In this document: in pieces, positions 20,401-29,127 of the stretch
Numbering within the stretch: the first letter of the stretch is position 1
Layout: every line of letters starts with the position of its first letter
Assembly: GCA_947629825.1 (NCBI GenBank)
Contig: CANRFF010000003.1
Location: forward strand, 62,001 to 126,000
Reading direction: 5' to 3'
Source: an uncultured Anaeroplasmataceae bacterium
GTDB lineage: Bacteria > Bacillota_I > Bacilli_A > Acholeplasmatales > Anaeroplasmataceae
DNA: 64,000 bases
Notes under the pieces: generated by a model
What the model saw: the letters and a program-made list of their open reading frames with translations, nothing else
The model's database searches: none
Told to the model about the DNA's origin: nothing
Program-made: the position numbers and the translations under genes

Positions 20401-21063
20401 GAAGAAAAAGACTATCTAATTGATGCGACTGCGGAACTTTTGGTTCATCAGGGAGATCAGGTTCATCGTGGAGACAAATTGATGAAAGGCTCCATTCATC
20501 CGAAAGAATTGTTAAGAATCAAAGATGCCGAAGCGGTACAAAAATATATCGTGGAAGAAATTCAAAAGGTATATCGTTCGCAATCGGTGGAAATTTCCGA
20601 TAAGCATATTGAAATTATCGTTCGGCAAATGATGCGTAAATTATTGGTGGTTCAGGAAGGCGATACGGATTTGTTGCCGGGAAAAGACGTTTCTTTACAA
20701 GAATTCAATGAGGCTTGTAAGAAGATGTTCGCAACCGGTGGTAAATTGCCGACGGCCAAACCGTTGTTGATGGGAATCACGAAAGCCGCATTGGCTTCCC
20801 AGTCGTTCTTATCGGCTTGTTCTTTCCAGGAAACCACGAGAATTTTGACATCGGCGTCGATTCAGTCCAAAAAGGACTCTTTGAGCGGTTTGAAAGAAAA
20901 CGTCATCATCGGAGGACTGATTCCTGCGGGAACCGGTGTTTTGGTAGAAGATGAATTCGAATGCGAACATCGCCCGCAAGAAGAAATCGAAGATGTTCGT
21001 TTGGACGACGAAGACAGTTTCGATGACGAAATCGATTCCGTTTTCAATACGGAAGAAGTATGA
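17401..21063 (+). CDS. rpoC: RNA polymerase beta' subunit
   Basis: A 1220-residue beta' subunit, the catalytic large subunit of RNA polymerase. The Mg2+ site NADFDGDQM is at residues 444-450. The N-terminal zinc site is CACGKSK...KICEKCG and a second zinc cluster includes [13 protein letters not shown]. The bridge-helix/trigger-loop region has [23 protein letters not shown]. The start ATG 17401 is preceded by AGAAAGGGGAAG. It is co-transcribed with rpoB. It ends in TGA, which with its many TGG Trp codons shows that the standard code is used. The last two codons, stop and terminator form one copy of a 59-bp direct repeat. Confidence 0.98.
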   Translation: MSTQYKYIKIGLASPEEILSWSHGEVLKHETINYRTLKPEPDGLFCEKIFGPMKDYQCACGKSKRNTDKGKICEKCGVEITEAKVRRERMGHIKLASPVVHTWFLRNSTSPLATLLDIKTKDLEEIVYLASYIVVSADKDTGLVRKQILTEGEYSVKSEMYPGKFKALTGAEAVKTLLKEIDLEKEEKTLRKKLKSSSKQRRDRVIKRLEVVESFLHSDNKPEWMILEVLPVIPPDLRPMVQLEGGRFATTDLNDLYRRILNRNNRLKKQFEQNAPHLITKNEKRMLQEAVDALIDNSKRGRKAVVEKNHHLKSLSDMLRGKQGRFRQNLLGKRVDYSGRSVIVVGPSLKMYQCGIPKEMALILFKPFVLRELIKQGNSIAVASKACDNQEDSVWKILEEVIREHPVLLNRAPTLHRLGIQAFEPVLIEGKAIRLHPLVCTPFNADFDGDQMAVHVPLSLEAQAEARLLMLASNNILNPKDGKPVVTPSQDMILGNYYLTLERKNEANEGHFYKDFDEAYMAYKNGTITLHTRIFIDPSYLPAEKFRQDSFHGKYLFTTLGKMIFNNILPDEFPYLNEPTEENLCIATPQKYFLDSDNLEASYRELLQREEVSPFKKKFIARIIAEVFKRFKITETSKMLDRIKDLGFQYSTIAGLTISAADVLNYEGKQTRIAEADKKIDQITEMFELGQLTNKERKKLVEKEWGDARNEIQDGLWEELSKQKDNHIFMMADSGSRGNASNFAQLAGMRGLMSNTAGETIEVPVKANFREGLTVSEFFISTHGARKGSTDTALRTAESGYLTRRLVDVSQDVIISMEDCGTQKGMYVEDIIDDTGKAVVTVQDRVIGRFAAKDVADPQTGEVIVKRNELITEEMAAQIAEAGIKSVCIRTNITCDAKTGVCMKCYGRNLATNTVVEVGEAVGTVAAQSIGEPGTQLTMRTFHTGGVASTADITQGLPRVQELFEARRPKWKATISEIDGVVERVEKTKSGLEVRIKNEDEEKDYLIDATAELLVHQGDQVHRGDKLMKGSIHPKELLRIKDAEAVQKYIVEEIQKVYRSQSVEISDKHIEIIVRQMMRKLLVVQEGDTDLLPGKDVSLQEFNEACKKMFATGGKLPTAKPLLMGITKAALASQSFLSACSFQETTRILTSASIQSKKDSLSGLKENVIIGGLIPAGTGVLVEDEFECEHRPQEEIEDVRLDDEDSFDDEIDSVFNTEEV

Positions 21064-21113
21064 TGAAAAGGTGAAACATTTCACCTTTTTTTCTATGGCT
21101 TTTTATGTTAGAA
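21055..21113 (+). repeat. 59-bp direct repeat, left copy (rpoC 3' end and terminator)
   Basis: It runs from the last two rpoC sense codons through the stop, the hairpin terminator and ATGTTAGAA. It matches 22709-22767 at 58 of 59 positions (G at 21098, T in the other copy) by my reading. The two copies bracket an AT-rich segment with one ATPase gene. Confidence 0.92.
21066..21092 (+). terminator. Terminator of rpoBC
   Basis: The stem AAAAGGTGAAA/TTCACCTTTT with loop CAT leads into seven T. It starts right after the rpoC stop codon and is duplicated at 22720-22746. Confidence 0.9.
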
Positions 21114-21234
21114 GCCAAGTTTGCCTGTTTGGAAAATCGAGAAACAAAAAGTAACAAAGTGGTTTATTGTCTTTCTATGTTTTTTCGTTTTTTATTTGAT
21201 TCATTTTATTTCATAAAATAATATAAAAGGGCAG

Positions 21235-21279
21235 TTAAATAGGCAAAAAATAAAAAAAAACAAAAAAATGTCTATTTAA
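21235..21279. repeat. Inverted repeat upstream of the ATPase promoter
   Basis: TTAAATAGGCA (21235-21245) and TGTCTATTTAA (21269-21279) are inverted copies with one mismatch, separated by an A-rich spacer. The position just before the -35 box suggests an operator. Confidence 0.5.
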
Positions 21280-21281
21280 AT

Positions 21282-21309
21282 TTGATTTTTTTAATGTTGA
21301 TGGTATAAT
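21282..21309 (+). promoter_or_regulatory. Promoter of the DUF4143 ATPase gene
   Basis: TTGATT (21282-21287), a 16-bp spacer and TATAAT (21304-21309) with TGG just before it, 24 bp before the start codon. Confidence 0.7.
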
Positions 21310-21332
21310 ATGATTGAACGGAGTTGATCTTG

Positions 21333-22562
21333 ATGCAACTATATAAAAGAGAACAATATTTAAAAAAAATCAGAGGTTTTTATCATGACAGTGAAATGAT
21401 CAAGGTTTTAACAGGCGTTAGAAGATGTGGTAAGTCATCGATTATGTTAATGATAAAAGAGGAACTTATAAATCAGGGTGTTAATGAAGAAAATTGCATT
21501 TACATTGATTTAGATAGTCGTAAATTTAAAAAAATCAAAACAGATAATGATTTAGAAAATTTATTAGATTCATATACTTATATCAAGGGACTTAAATATG
21601 TTTTTATAGATGAAATTCAAAATGTCAAAAACTTTGAAGAAGTAATAAATAGTTTCAGAAACGAGAAAGAATATTCATTTTTTATTACCGGTTCAAATTC
21701 TTATTTATTATCCGGTGAATTGGTTACTAAATTAACAGGACGGTATATTGAATTTGAAATTCTGCCTTTGACTTTTTATGAATATCTTGAAATGAAAAAA
21801 TTTTATAATAAAGCCATTGATCCAATTCTTTTAAATGAGCTTAATAATTATATCATTGAGGGAGGTTTTCCCAGGACGATTCAATATGATGATATTTCAG
21901 ATAAACGGTTATATGTTAAAACTGTAATTGATGAAATCTTTGAAAAAGATATTAAAAGAAATGCTAAAATCAGATCCATTGAAACATTTAATTTGGTAAA
22001 GAATTTTGTGATTAATAATTTTGGTCAAACAACAAGTGTTTTAAGCATTCAAAAAGGGCTTGAAAATGCAAATATTAAAGTAAGACGAGAAACCATTACT
22101 AAATATATTGATATTCTGGTAAATGCTAAAATACTTTATCCATGTGATAGATTTGATATGAAAAGCAAACGATCCTTAAAAGGTGAAAAGAAGTATTATT
22201 TAACCGATTTATCATTTTATTTTGCGCAAAACGCGAACAATCTGATCAATTATGGTCCAACCTTAGAAAACATCGTTTTTACTTACGCAAAATCCAAAAA
22301 TTATGCCATTAGTGTTGGAAGAATCGGCTCATTGGAATGTGATTTTATTTTGAGAGATAATTTTCTTAATTATTCTTATTTGCAAATAGCCTTTACCATT
22401 TATGGTAGTGAAAAGACTGAAAATAGAGAATATAAACCACTAGAAATGATCAAAGATAATTATCCAAAATATGTTATTACAACTGATGTTATAATTCAAA
22501 AACGTAATGGTATTAAGCATGTGAACTTAATGGAGTTTATTAAATGTAATCAAGATTTTTAA
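21333..22562 (+). CDS. AAA ATPase with DUF4143 domain
   Basis: A 409-residue cytoplasmic ATPase of the AAA_14/DUF4143 type. Walker A is GVRRCGKSS (near residue 31), Walker B is YVFIDEIQN, followed by FITGSNS (sensor 1) and LTGRYIEFEILPLTFYEYL, the family signature. The C-terminal half is DUF4143, with a nuclease-like fold ending (EYKPLEMIKDNYPKYVITTD). The function is unknown; such genes are common in anaerobe genomes, are often laterally spread, and may act in stress or defence. Start ATG 21333 is chosen for its GGAG 9 nt upstream; a TTG at 21324 is an alternative. AT-rich codon use differs sharply from rpoC. It is the only gene of the inserted segment. Confidence 0.9.
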   Translation: MQLYKREQYLKKIRGFYHDSEMIKVLTGVRRCGKSSIMLMIKEELINQGVNEENCIYIDLDSRKFKKIKTDNDLENLLDSYTYIKGLKYVFIDEIQNVKNFEEVINSFRNEKEYSFFITGSNSYLLSGELVTKLTGRYIEFEILPLTFYEYLEMKKFYNKAIDPILLNELNNYIIEGGFPRTIQYDDISDKRLYVKTVIDEIFEKDIKRNAKIRSIETFNLVKNFVINNFGQTTSVLSIQKGLENANIKVRRETITKYIDILVNAKILYPCDRFDMKSKRSLKGEKKYYLTDLSFYFAQNANNLINYGPTLENIVFTYAKSKNYAISVGRIGSLECDFILRDNFLNYSYLQIAFTIYGSEKTENREYKPLEMIKDNYPKYVITTDVIIQKRNGIKHVNLMEFIKCNQDF

Positions 22563-22708
22563 AAGATAAAAAAATTTGCTATCACCCGAGTTTGCCGGAG
22601 TTTTAGAAATCAAGTGAAAAAAGTCCACAAAAAAGACAGTATATGTAAAATATCATAACATCTGTCATTTTCTTTATAAATATTCGAATTTAGAAGACAA
22701 GCACGTTG

Positions 22709-22767
22709 GAAGTATGATGAAAAGGTGAAACATTTCACCTTTTTTTCTATGTCTTTTTATGTTAGAA
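22709..22767 (+). repeat. 59-bp direct repeat, right copy
   Basis: This copy again contains the rpoC-type stop and terminator hairpin (22720-22746), though no rpoC precedes it. Its end, TGT-TAGAA, followed here by T, forms an extended -10 box (TAGAAT, 22763-22768) for the Sel1 gene. In the left copy the next base is G and the box is weaker. Confidence 0.9.
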
Positions 22768-22768
22768 T
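22760..22768 (+). promoter_or_regulatory. Extended -10 box for the Sel1 gene
   Basis: TGT-TAGAAT ends 20 bp before the Sel1 start codon. It lies at the right edge of the direct repeat. No -35 box is evident. Confidence 0.5.
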
Positions 22769-22788
22769 AAAAAATAGAAGGTGATTTT

Positions 22789-23976
22789 ATGCAAGAGATG
22801 ACATATCATGCGTATCGAGGAGTCTATAAACGGGCTTTGGAACTTTACGAAGAAGAAAACTATCGGGAAGCCTTTACCAAATTTTTGGCCGTAACACAAA
22901 ACGATCATGATAATTTTATGGCGAATTTTTATTTGGCGGAATGTTATTATCATGGTTACGGGACGGAAAAAGATATGAAAAAGGCCTATCAGAATTATTG
23001 TATCTCGGCAGCCAATCATCATCACCCTTCGGAATATCAAGTCGGATATTGTTTCGAGTTCGGTCTGGGGGTTGAGCCGGACGAAACTCAGGCAGTGGTA
23101 TGGTATACGGAAGCGACAAAAGCAGATGATGCCCAAGCGGAATATCGTTTGGGAATGTGTTATAAAGAAGGCCGGGGGATCAACCAAAGTTATCCTCTTG
23201 CGGCATCGTATCTTCTGAAAGCCGCCAGACAGGGAATGACGGAAGCCCAAAAAGAAGCGGCGGATTGTTATGAAATATTGAATCAACCGGTAGCGGCGGC
23301 TACGTTGTATCTGGCTGCGGCCGATGCGGGAGATCCTTACAGCGAAGAAAAAATGGGGGATTATTTTGCGGAAGGGTACGGATGTCCGAAAACGGAAGGC
23401 TTGGCCATCGAGTATTATACGAGAGCCGGCAATCACGGGAATTTGGAAGCTCAGTTGAAAATCGCAAGAAGATATGCGACCGGCGACGGTTTGACCCCCT
23501 CGATTTCTCAGGCGATTTTTTGGTGGTTGAAAGCCGCTCCGTCCTGTGCGGAAGCCAAATTTGCGTTGGCAGATTGTTATTTGACGGGAAACGGCGTATT
23601 CAAAGACGTCGAACAGGGAATGCGTTGGTTGGAAAAGGCGGCAGCGGAAAACAATACGGAAGCGATGATGAAATTGGCGGACTATTCGTTACACCCGTTT
23701 CCGGGATATGAACAGGATCCGGTAGCGGCGAAAAACTGGTGGGCGAAAGCGGCAGCCTTGGGAAATTATCAGGCCATGTATGAATTGGGCAGATGTTATG
23801 AAGAGGCAATCGGCGTGGCGATTCCGAATTATCAGGAAGCGTATAAATGGTTCCGCTTGGCTTCGCAAAACGGCGTAGAAGCGGCCAGTGACGCTTGTAA
23901 GAATTATTTTAAAGGCGCGATGGGAATCAAATTCAAGAAAACCGCTCTGAAAAAGAAAGAAAAGAATAAAAAATAA
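22789..23976 (+). CDS. Sel1-repeat (tetratricopeptide-like) protein
   Basis: A 395-residue protein without a signal peptide. It is built from about nine Sel1-like repeats, each with the pattern A-x-x-x-L-x-x-x-Y-x-x-G-x-G...A-x-x-W-x-x-K-A-A, for example AKFALADCYLTGNGVFKD and AMYELGRCYEEAIGVAIPN. Such alpha-solenoids are scaffolds for protein contacts; no enzyme motif is seen. The C-terminus is very Lys-rich (KKTALKKKEKNKK). Ribosome site AGAAGGTGA. Before the insertion it presumably lay directly after the rpoC terminator. The specific role is unknown. Confidence 0.88.
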   Translation: MQEMTYHAYRGVYKRALELYEEENYREAFTKFLAVTQNDHDNFMANFYLAECYYHGYGTEKDMKKAYQNYCISAANHHHPSEYQVGYCFEFGLGVEPDETQAVVWYTEATKADDAQAEYRLGMCYKEGRGINQSYPLAASYLLKAARQGMTEAQKEAADCYEILNQPVAAATLYLAAADAGDPYSEEKMGDYFAEGYGCPKTEGLAIEYYTRAGNHGNLEAQLKIARRYATGDGLTPSISQAIFWWLKAAPSCAEAKFALADCYLTGNGVFKDVEQGMRWLEKAAAENNTEAMMKLADYSLHPFPGYEQDPVAAKNWWAKAAALGNYQAMYELGRCYEEAIGVAIPNYQEAYKWFRLASQNGVEAASDACKNYFKGAMGIKFKKTALKKKEKNKK

Positions 23977-24002
23977 GGTTGCTCGGCAACCTTATTATTC
24001 TT
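23966..24002. terminator. Bidirectional terminator between Sel1 and LD-carboxypeptidase genes
   Basis: A perfect 11-bp stem AATAAGGTTGC/GCAACCTTATT with loop TCG lies between two convergent genes. It has a T-rich tail, strongest on the minus side. Confidence 0.85.
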
Positions 24003-24993
24003 TATATTCGAAAAAGATGTTTCCTTTTTGATAAGTAACGGTGGTATAAACTCCGTTTTTCATCGGCATGGTGGGTTGAATGTGACCCAAGTCGATGTTC
24101 AGTAAAATGGGCACCTGATATTCTTTCAAAATATCAAGTACGGCACTTTCGGGAGTGATATCCATAAAAGGAACTCCCAGACACAACGGTCTTCCGGATA
24201 AAAATCCTTTGATATGGCGAAACCACCCGGCTCTTTTCAACTGCAGAAGCGCCCGACGGATTCCGACGGCGGAAAGATCGCAGGCTTCGAAGTAAAAAAT
24301 GATTCCTTCGGAATGTTTTTCGGCATATTCTTTCATACGATCAAACGGGGTTCCGCAAAGTTGAATCAGACAATCCAGATTCCCACCGATCAAGGTTCCG
24401 GAAAACGGCTCGGTATAAAAGTGGGGAGTGATTTTTTTCCGATGTTTCAATAAAGGAGTATCCAGCGGATTTTGGCGGGGAATTCGTTCTTCGAATTTCG
24501 CATAGCCTTTGAATGTTTTTTCTCCTTGAAGCATTCGGTAGGCGTCTTTGACGTTGGAAGCCCATTTTGACGTACAAAAATGGGTAGCGTTCGGCCCGTA
24601 AATCGTCGGAAGGTCGGAAAGCGTGGTCAAAGTGAACGTCAGATTGGTATTGTCGGAAAAACCCATAAACCATTTCGGCGGAAGTCGTTTGATTTTTTCA
24701 AAAGGAATATATTCCAAAATATCCGTCATGGTTTCCCCTCCGCCGACGGAGATAATGACATCGGCATCACTTTCGTAAGCCTCCATGAATTCCTGTGCTC
24801 TTTTCTGCGGAGTATTCGAAGCGCAAATTCCCTCTGCCGAAAAGCAATTCGGACCGACCCAAACCGAATATCCTTTTTTCTCAAATGATTGAATGGCTGC
24901 TTCCAGACGGGTTTTGTGATCGGTATCCGTACAGCCGAACGACGGCGCAATCAGTGCGATTTTCGCAGAATTTCGAAGATATTTCGGAAGCAT
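23995..24993 (-). CDS. LD-carboxypeptidase (peptidase S66, LdcA/MccF-like)
   Basis: A 332-residue serine peptidase of family S66. Members remove the terminal D-Ala from tetrapeptide muropeptides during wall recycling (LdcA) or hydrolyse microcin C-type nucleotide peptides (MccF). The catalytic Ser113 is in MGFSDNT, Glu236 in YFEACDLS and His304 in IDLGHIQP. The GGGETM loop at about residue 84 is typical. There is no signal peptide, so the enzyme is cytoplasmic. It is transcribed alone on the minus strand. LdcA and MccF roles cannot be separated from sequence alone. It agrees with the presence of peptidoglycan shown by the PBP. Confidence 0.93.
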   Translation of the reverse strand: MLPKYLRNSAKIALIAPSFGCTDTDHKTRLEAAIQSFEKKGYSVWVGPNCFSAEGICASNTPQKRAQEFMEAYESDADVIISVGGGETMTDILEYIPFEKIKRLPPKWFMGFSDNTNLTFTLTTLSDLPTIYGPNATHFCTSKWASNVKDAYRMLQGEKTFKGYAKFEERIPRQNPLDTPLLKHRKKITPHFYTEPFSGTLIGGNLDCLIQLCGTPFDRMKEYAEKHSEGIIFYFEACDLSAVGIRRALLQLKRAGWFRHIKGFLSGRPLCLGVPFMDITPESAVLDILKEYQVPILLNIDLGHIQPTMPMKNGVYTTVTYQKGNIFFEYKE

Positions 24994-25062
24994 AAAACTT
25001 CACCCCTTTTGATTAAGTATAACATAAATGTTACCTTTCCTCTAGTGATTCTTGCGTTTTTA

Positions 25063-25071
25063 TGATATAAT
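25063..25071 (+). promoter_or_regulatory. Extended -10 promoter of the 25-34.6 kb gene run
   Basis: TGA-TATAAT ends 20 bp before the first gene of the long plus-strand run. No clear -35 box. Confidence 0.6.
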
Positions 25072-25091
25072 CAAAAAAGAAATGAAGTGAT

Positions 25092-25565
25092 ATGATGGGA
25101 CTGAAAAGTATCGGGCATTACGACACAAGGACATTTCCTTCGTTTCGTTTTTCTTTGGAATATGCCCAATATCAGTTGATTTACGAAAACGAGCATCTTC
25201 GCTCTTATTGCAGAGCTTCCCGCAGAGCATTGATTTTTCAAACGATTATCGAAGATGCGACCGGATTTGAATTGAATCAAAAAACCGTGGATTTTTTGGA
25301 AGAAAAGCGACGGGAATTTCCGATTGAAGACAAGTCTTCCCGCATTTATCTTTGGATTTTCAGGCAGGATAACGCTCAAACCGAAGAAATTGCCCAAAGA
25401 GTTCTGACCAACAACAAGAAAATATTCAATCACGTGTTGATCTATAATGAAACCGAGGTTCGCTTGGAATATTATCGACCGGTACCGAATTTTTATGCGC
25501 TATATCAGGATTATTCGGTAGCGATTTACGAAGATCTTGCGGCGATTGACTATAAGGCGAGATAG
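25092..25565 (+). CDS. Hypothetical protein (157 aa)
   Basis: I do not recognise this protein. It is soluble, has no signal peptide or membrane segment and is rich in Arg, Tyr and Glu. It has a conserved-looking start (MGLKSIGHYDTRTFPSF) and alternating helix/strand character. The ribosome site GAAGTGA precedes ATG 25092; ATG 25095 is equally possible. It is the first gene of the run and lies 6 bp before the next unknown gene, so they are probably translated together. Codon use matches the neighbours. Confidence 0.75.
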   Translation: MMGLKSIGHYDTRTFPSFRFSLEYAQYQLIYENEHLRSYCRASRRALIFQTIIEDATGFELNQKTVDFLEEKRREFPIEDKSSRIYLWIFRQDNAQTEEIAQRVLTNNKKIFNHVLIYNETEVRLEYYRPVPNFYALYQDYSVAIYEDLAAIDYKAR

Positions 25566-25571
25566 GAGGAT

Positions 25572-26261
25572 ATGATGAGAAAAATCAATACTAAAATTTT
25601 ATGGTTGATTGTGGCAATCTGTTTTGTCATTGCGGTCGGATTGATTGTCGGAGTTACTTATACGACGGGAGTCTGGACGAATGTGCTGATTGTCTTATTG
25701 GCGATTTGTTTTATCGTGATGACGATTGCGGTACAAATGGCGTCCACTCAGACGTTCCGATATCGGGCAAAACCGCCGAAATATATCACGAAAACTTACA
25801 CCTGTTCTTTGGAAACACTCGAAGAACGTCTGAAAAAAGAGGGCTATCAACCGAGAAAAGTTCCTTATGGAACAAGTTATCTGAAAATCGCTCCGCCGCT
25901 TGCGCTGAAAGCGGTGATTGTCGAAGACAGTGAGGCCTATTTTCGCTTTTCGGAAGAAAGTTCCGGATCGGAAGAAGCGCCGAATCCGCGATTGAAAAAA
26001 TGCAGTCGATTTATCGGGACGGAGATTTTTCTTCACCCGAATGAAGAGGCTTTGAAAAAATTACCGGATTTTTGTATTCAGGGAGAGAATATTTATTATT
26101 CTTCTTATAGAACCGATGAAAACGGAAATCTGGTTTGTCCGAACTTTATCGAACCGACGCCGAATTTTAAAGAAGCGCTGGACGTATTGTTGGAAAATTT
26201 AGGATTGGAAGAGGAGAAAAAAGATGAACAAGTACAAAAAGATTCAAACCAAATGGATTGA
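25572..26261 (+). CDS. Hypothetical membrane protein (229 aa)
   Basis: Two hydrophobic segments at about residues 9-30 and 36-56 anchor the protein. The remaining 170 residues form a soluble, presumably cytoplasmic domain of unknown family, with an acidic tail (LEEEKKDEQVQKDSNQMD). AGGAGG lies upstream. Its last 38 bp overlap the start of the M16C protease gene in another frame, and the overlap holds that gene's ribosome site (GAGGAG), suggesting translational coupling. Function unknown. Confidence 0.8.
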   Translation: MMRKINTKILWLIVAICFVIAVGLIVGVTYTTGVWTNVLIVLLAICFIVMTIAVQMASTQTFRYRAKPPKYITKTYTCSLETLEERLKKEGYQPRKVPYGTSYLKIAPPLALKAVIVEDSEAYFRFSEESSGSEEAPNPRLKKCSRFIGTEIFLHPNEEALKKLPDFCIQGENIYYSSYRTDENGNLVCPNFIEPTPNFKEALDVLLENLGLEEEKKDEQVQKDSNQMD

Positions 26262-29118
26262 AGATATTCAATCTCAAGTAACGATTTACGAACATATCAA
26301 AACGAAAGCAAAAGTCTGCACGATTGAAAACGACGATCACAACAAAGTGTTTTCCATCGCCTTTCGGACACCTCCGATCAACGACGGAGGATTGACGCAT
26401 ATTCTGGAACATTCCGTTTTATGCGGTTCTGCCAAATATCCGGTAAAAGATCCGTTTGTGGAAATGATGAAAGGGTCTTTGAATACCTTTTTGAATGCTT
26501 TTACGTTTCCGGATAAAACGGTTTATCCTTGTGCCAGTCAGAATGAAACGGATTTCAAAAATTTGATGAGTGTCTATCTGGATGCGGTGTTCTATCCGCA
26601 AATTTCCAAACACGAAGAAATTTTCATGCAGGAAGGCTGGCATTATCACCTATTGAACGAAAACGATCCGATTACTTATAACGGAGTGGTTTATAACGAA
26701 ATGAAAGGAGCATTTTCCGAACCGACGGAAGTATTATTTTCGGAAAGTTTCCATTCGCTGTATCCGGATACGCCGTATCATTTCGAATCGGGAGGAGATC
26801 CGGAATTCATTCCGCAACTTTCCTATCGGGACTTTTTGGATTTTCATCGTCGGTATTATCATCCGAGCAATTCGTATATTTTCTTATACGGAAACTGCGA
26901 TATGGAAGAACGTCTGAACTGGATGGACGAGGCGTATTTGTCGTCTTTCGACGCTCTTTCGATTGATACCGCAATTCCTTATCAAAAGCCTTTTTCGAAA
27001 CCGAAGTATATTACCGGAAAATATCCTTTCAACGAAGAAGCGATTCAGAGTAAAAGTTTTTTGTCATACAATGTGGCACTGAATACCACTCTCGACATCA
27101 AAAAGATGATAGCGGTACAGATTTTGGTGCAAGGGCTTTTGTCGGAACCGGGAGCACCGCTCAAACAGGCATTGATTGACGCTTCTTTGGCCGAAGATGT
27201 CGATGTGATGTTCGATGACGGGATTTTACAACCGATGATCAGTATCTTTTTGATTCATACGGATGCTTCCAAACAAAAACAATTTATCGAAATCGTCGAT
27301 CAAACGCTCAAACAAATCGCAAAAAACGGTGTGGATCAAAAGAGTTTTTCCTCTTTGATCAATTTTATGGAATTCAAAATCCGCGAAGGCAAATTCGGCT
27401 ATATGCCGAAGGGATTGGAAATCGAATTGACGTGTCTGAGTTCGTGGCTTTACAGCGATGAACATCCGTTTGACAAATTGGAAAATCTGAAGTATTTCGC
27501 CGAATTGAAAGAAGATTTGAAAAACGGATATTTCGAACAGTTGATCGAAGAATGTTTCCTCGACAATCCGCATAAAACTTTTGTCAGTCTGGTTCCGTCG
27601 GTCGAATATGCCGAAGAAAAAGAACGGGCTTTGAAAGAAAAATTGGATCGATTGAAAAAGAGTTTGTCTTCTTCGGAAATTCGCAAAATGATTGAGAAGA
27701 CGAAGGCATTACAGGCTTATCAGAGTGCCCCTTCGACACCGGAAGAACTGGCGACGTTACCGAAATTGAAAGAATCCGATCTGACGTTGTATCCGGAAAA
27801 ACCGAAGGTGACTTCATTTAAAAAAGAATACCCGTTATTGTGGTCGGATTATTTTACCAATCATATCGCTTATGTTGCGTATTCGTTTGACGTTTCGTCT
27901 TTGCCTTCGGAAGAATTGAAATATACGAAATTATGGGTGGATTTATTTACTTATCTTTCGACCGAAGATGAAAAATTTACGGAAATCAATCAACGGATCA
28001 AAGAACATACGGGCGGTTTGTCGGCAAGCCTATCTCCTTACGAAGATGCGCAAGGACAGTGTAAAACGCTGTTAACGTTGCGATTCAGTTGTTTACAGGA
28101 AAAAACGGAAACGGTTCAACAACTGTTGACGAAGATTTTAAAGAATACGGATTTTACCAACAAAAAGCGACTGTATGAACGGTTGTGCGAAATCAAAACC
28201 GATTGCGAAATGAACGTGGCCAATTCGGGACATGTTCTGGTATTGAACCGATCTTTATCTTATTGGAAAGAACTTTCTTATGTCAAAGATCAGGTGAGCG
28301 GACTGGGATATCTGGATTTTATCGAAAAAGTCGTTCGTACTTTTAGCGAAAACGCAGATGAGATCATCGCCCGCTTGCAAGAGTTGAACCGTCAACTGTT
28401 TTCAAAGAAAAACGTCTGTGTTCGTTTTGTGGGTACCAAAGAACAGTTGGAACAAATCGAACCGGTATTCTCGAATTTTTATCATCAGTTGTCCGACGAC
28501 GGGAAATTGAAGAAAACCGCTTTTGTTCCGCAAGCGCTCAATGAAGGAATCAAAGCGCCGTATGATGTCAACTTTGTTGCCCGTTCGGGAAAATTCGACA
28601 AGGAATATTCGGGAGGACTTCGTGTTCTCGAAAAGGCGTTGGAAACCGACTACTTATGGCAGAAAGTCCGGGTACACGGCGGAGCATACGGATGCTTTTT
28701 GACGATTTCGCGGAATCATTCGATTGCGATGGCAAGTTATCGGGATCCGTCGATTGCCGAAACGAATCGGGTATATGAACAGATCGTGGAATTCATTCGT
28801 CAGATGAATCCGTCGGACGAAGAACTTCTCAAATATAAAATCGGGGCTATCGGCGCCATGGATAAATCACTGGTACTGCATGCGAGCGACAAAGGCTGGT
28901 TGGCTCAATCGAACGAATTGATGGGATATACTTACGAAACGGAAGTTCAGACCCGTAAAGAAATCGTCGCCACCACCCAAGAAGATCTTCGGCGGTTCGC
29001 TTCTTATTTCGAAGAAGCATTGAAAACGAAATATATCTGCGTTTTGGGGAACGCTAAAAAGGTAGAAGAAAACAAAGATCTGTTTCAGACCGCAAGAGAT
29101 TTGATTCAGAAAAATTAA
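26224..29118 (+). CDS. M16C family zinc metalloprotease (PreP/Cym1-like)
   Basis: A 964-residue clamshell protease with two M16 halves. The inverted zinc motif HILEH is at residues 59-63, with the third ligand Glu159 in VVYNEMKGAFS. The family elements CGSAKYPVKDPFVEM and LNAFTFPDKTVYPCAS are intact. It resembles presequence protease and bacterial relatives that degrade peptides too small for larger proteases. It has no signal peptide, so it is probably a cytoplasmic oligopeptidase. Length is normal for the family. The start overlaps the preceding gene by 38 bp and has GAGGAG upstream. The flavodiiron gene follows 9 bp later. Confidence 0.95.
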   Translation: MNKYKKIQTKWIEDIQSQVTIYEHIKTKAKVCTIENDDHNKVFSIAFRTPPINDGGLTHILEHSVLCGSAKYPVKDPFVEMMKGSLNTFLNAFTFPDKTVYPCASQNETDFKNLMSVYLDAVFYPQISKHEEIFMQEGWHYHLLNENDPITYNGVVYNEMKGAFSEPTEVLFSESFHSLYPDTPYHFESGGDPEFIPQLSYRDFLDFHRRYYHPSNSYIFLYGNCDMEERLNWMDEAYLSSFDALSIDTAIPYQKPFSKPKYITGKYPFNEEAIQSKSFLSYNVALNTTLDIKKMIAVQILVQGLLSEPGAPLKQALIDASLAEDVDVMFDDGILQPMISIFLIHTDASKQKQFIEIVDQTLKQIAKNGVDQKSFSSLINFMEFKIREGKFGYMPKGLEIELTCLSSWLYSDEHPFDKLENLKYFAELKEDLKNGYFEQLIEECFLDNPHKTFVSLVPSVEYAEEKERALKEKLDRLKKSLSSSEIRKMIEKTKALQAYQSAPSTPEELATLPKLKESDLTLYPEKPKVTSFKKEYPLLWSDYFTNHIAYVAYSFDVSSLPSEELKYTKLWVDLFTYLSTEDEKFTEINQRIKEHTGGLSASLSPYEDAQGQCKTLLTLRFSCLQEKTETVQQLLTKILKNTDFTNKKRLYERLCEIKTDCEMNVANSGHVLVLNRSLSYWKELSYVKDQVSGLGYLDFIEKVVRTFSENADEIIARLQELNRQLFSKKNVCVRFVGTKEQLEQIEPVFSNFYHQLSDDGKLKKTAFVPQALNEGIKAPYDVNFVARSGKFDKEYSGGLRVLEKALETDYLWQKVRVHGGAYGCFLTISRNHSIAMASYRDPSIAETNRVYEQIVEFIRQMNPSDEELLKYKIGAIGAMDKSLVLHASDKGWLAQSNELMGYTYETEVQTRKEIVATTQEDLRRFASYFEEALKTKYICVLGNAKKVEENKDLFQTARDLIQKN

Positions 29119-29127
29119 GGGGAAATT

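Larger units (their letters stand above)
21114..22708. mobile_element. AT-rich insertion between 59-bp repeats, carrying one ATPase gene
   Basis: This segment of about 1.6 kb is visibly more AT-rich than rpoC and the Sel1 gene. Its only gene is a DUF4143 ATPase. The exact flanking repeat implies insertion at, or duplication of, the rpoC terminator. No integrase, transposase or terminal inverted repeat is visible inside, so the mechanism is unknown; recombination using the repeat as an attachment-like site is my inference. The 226 bp after the ATPase gene hold no gene that I can see. Confidence 0.55.

Noticed and set aside
17401-21063. Mycoplasma-type genetic code (TGA as Trp)
   Set aside because: rpoC and ricT end in TGA directly followed by a terminator or the next gene, and Trp codons are TGG throughout.
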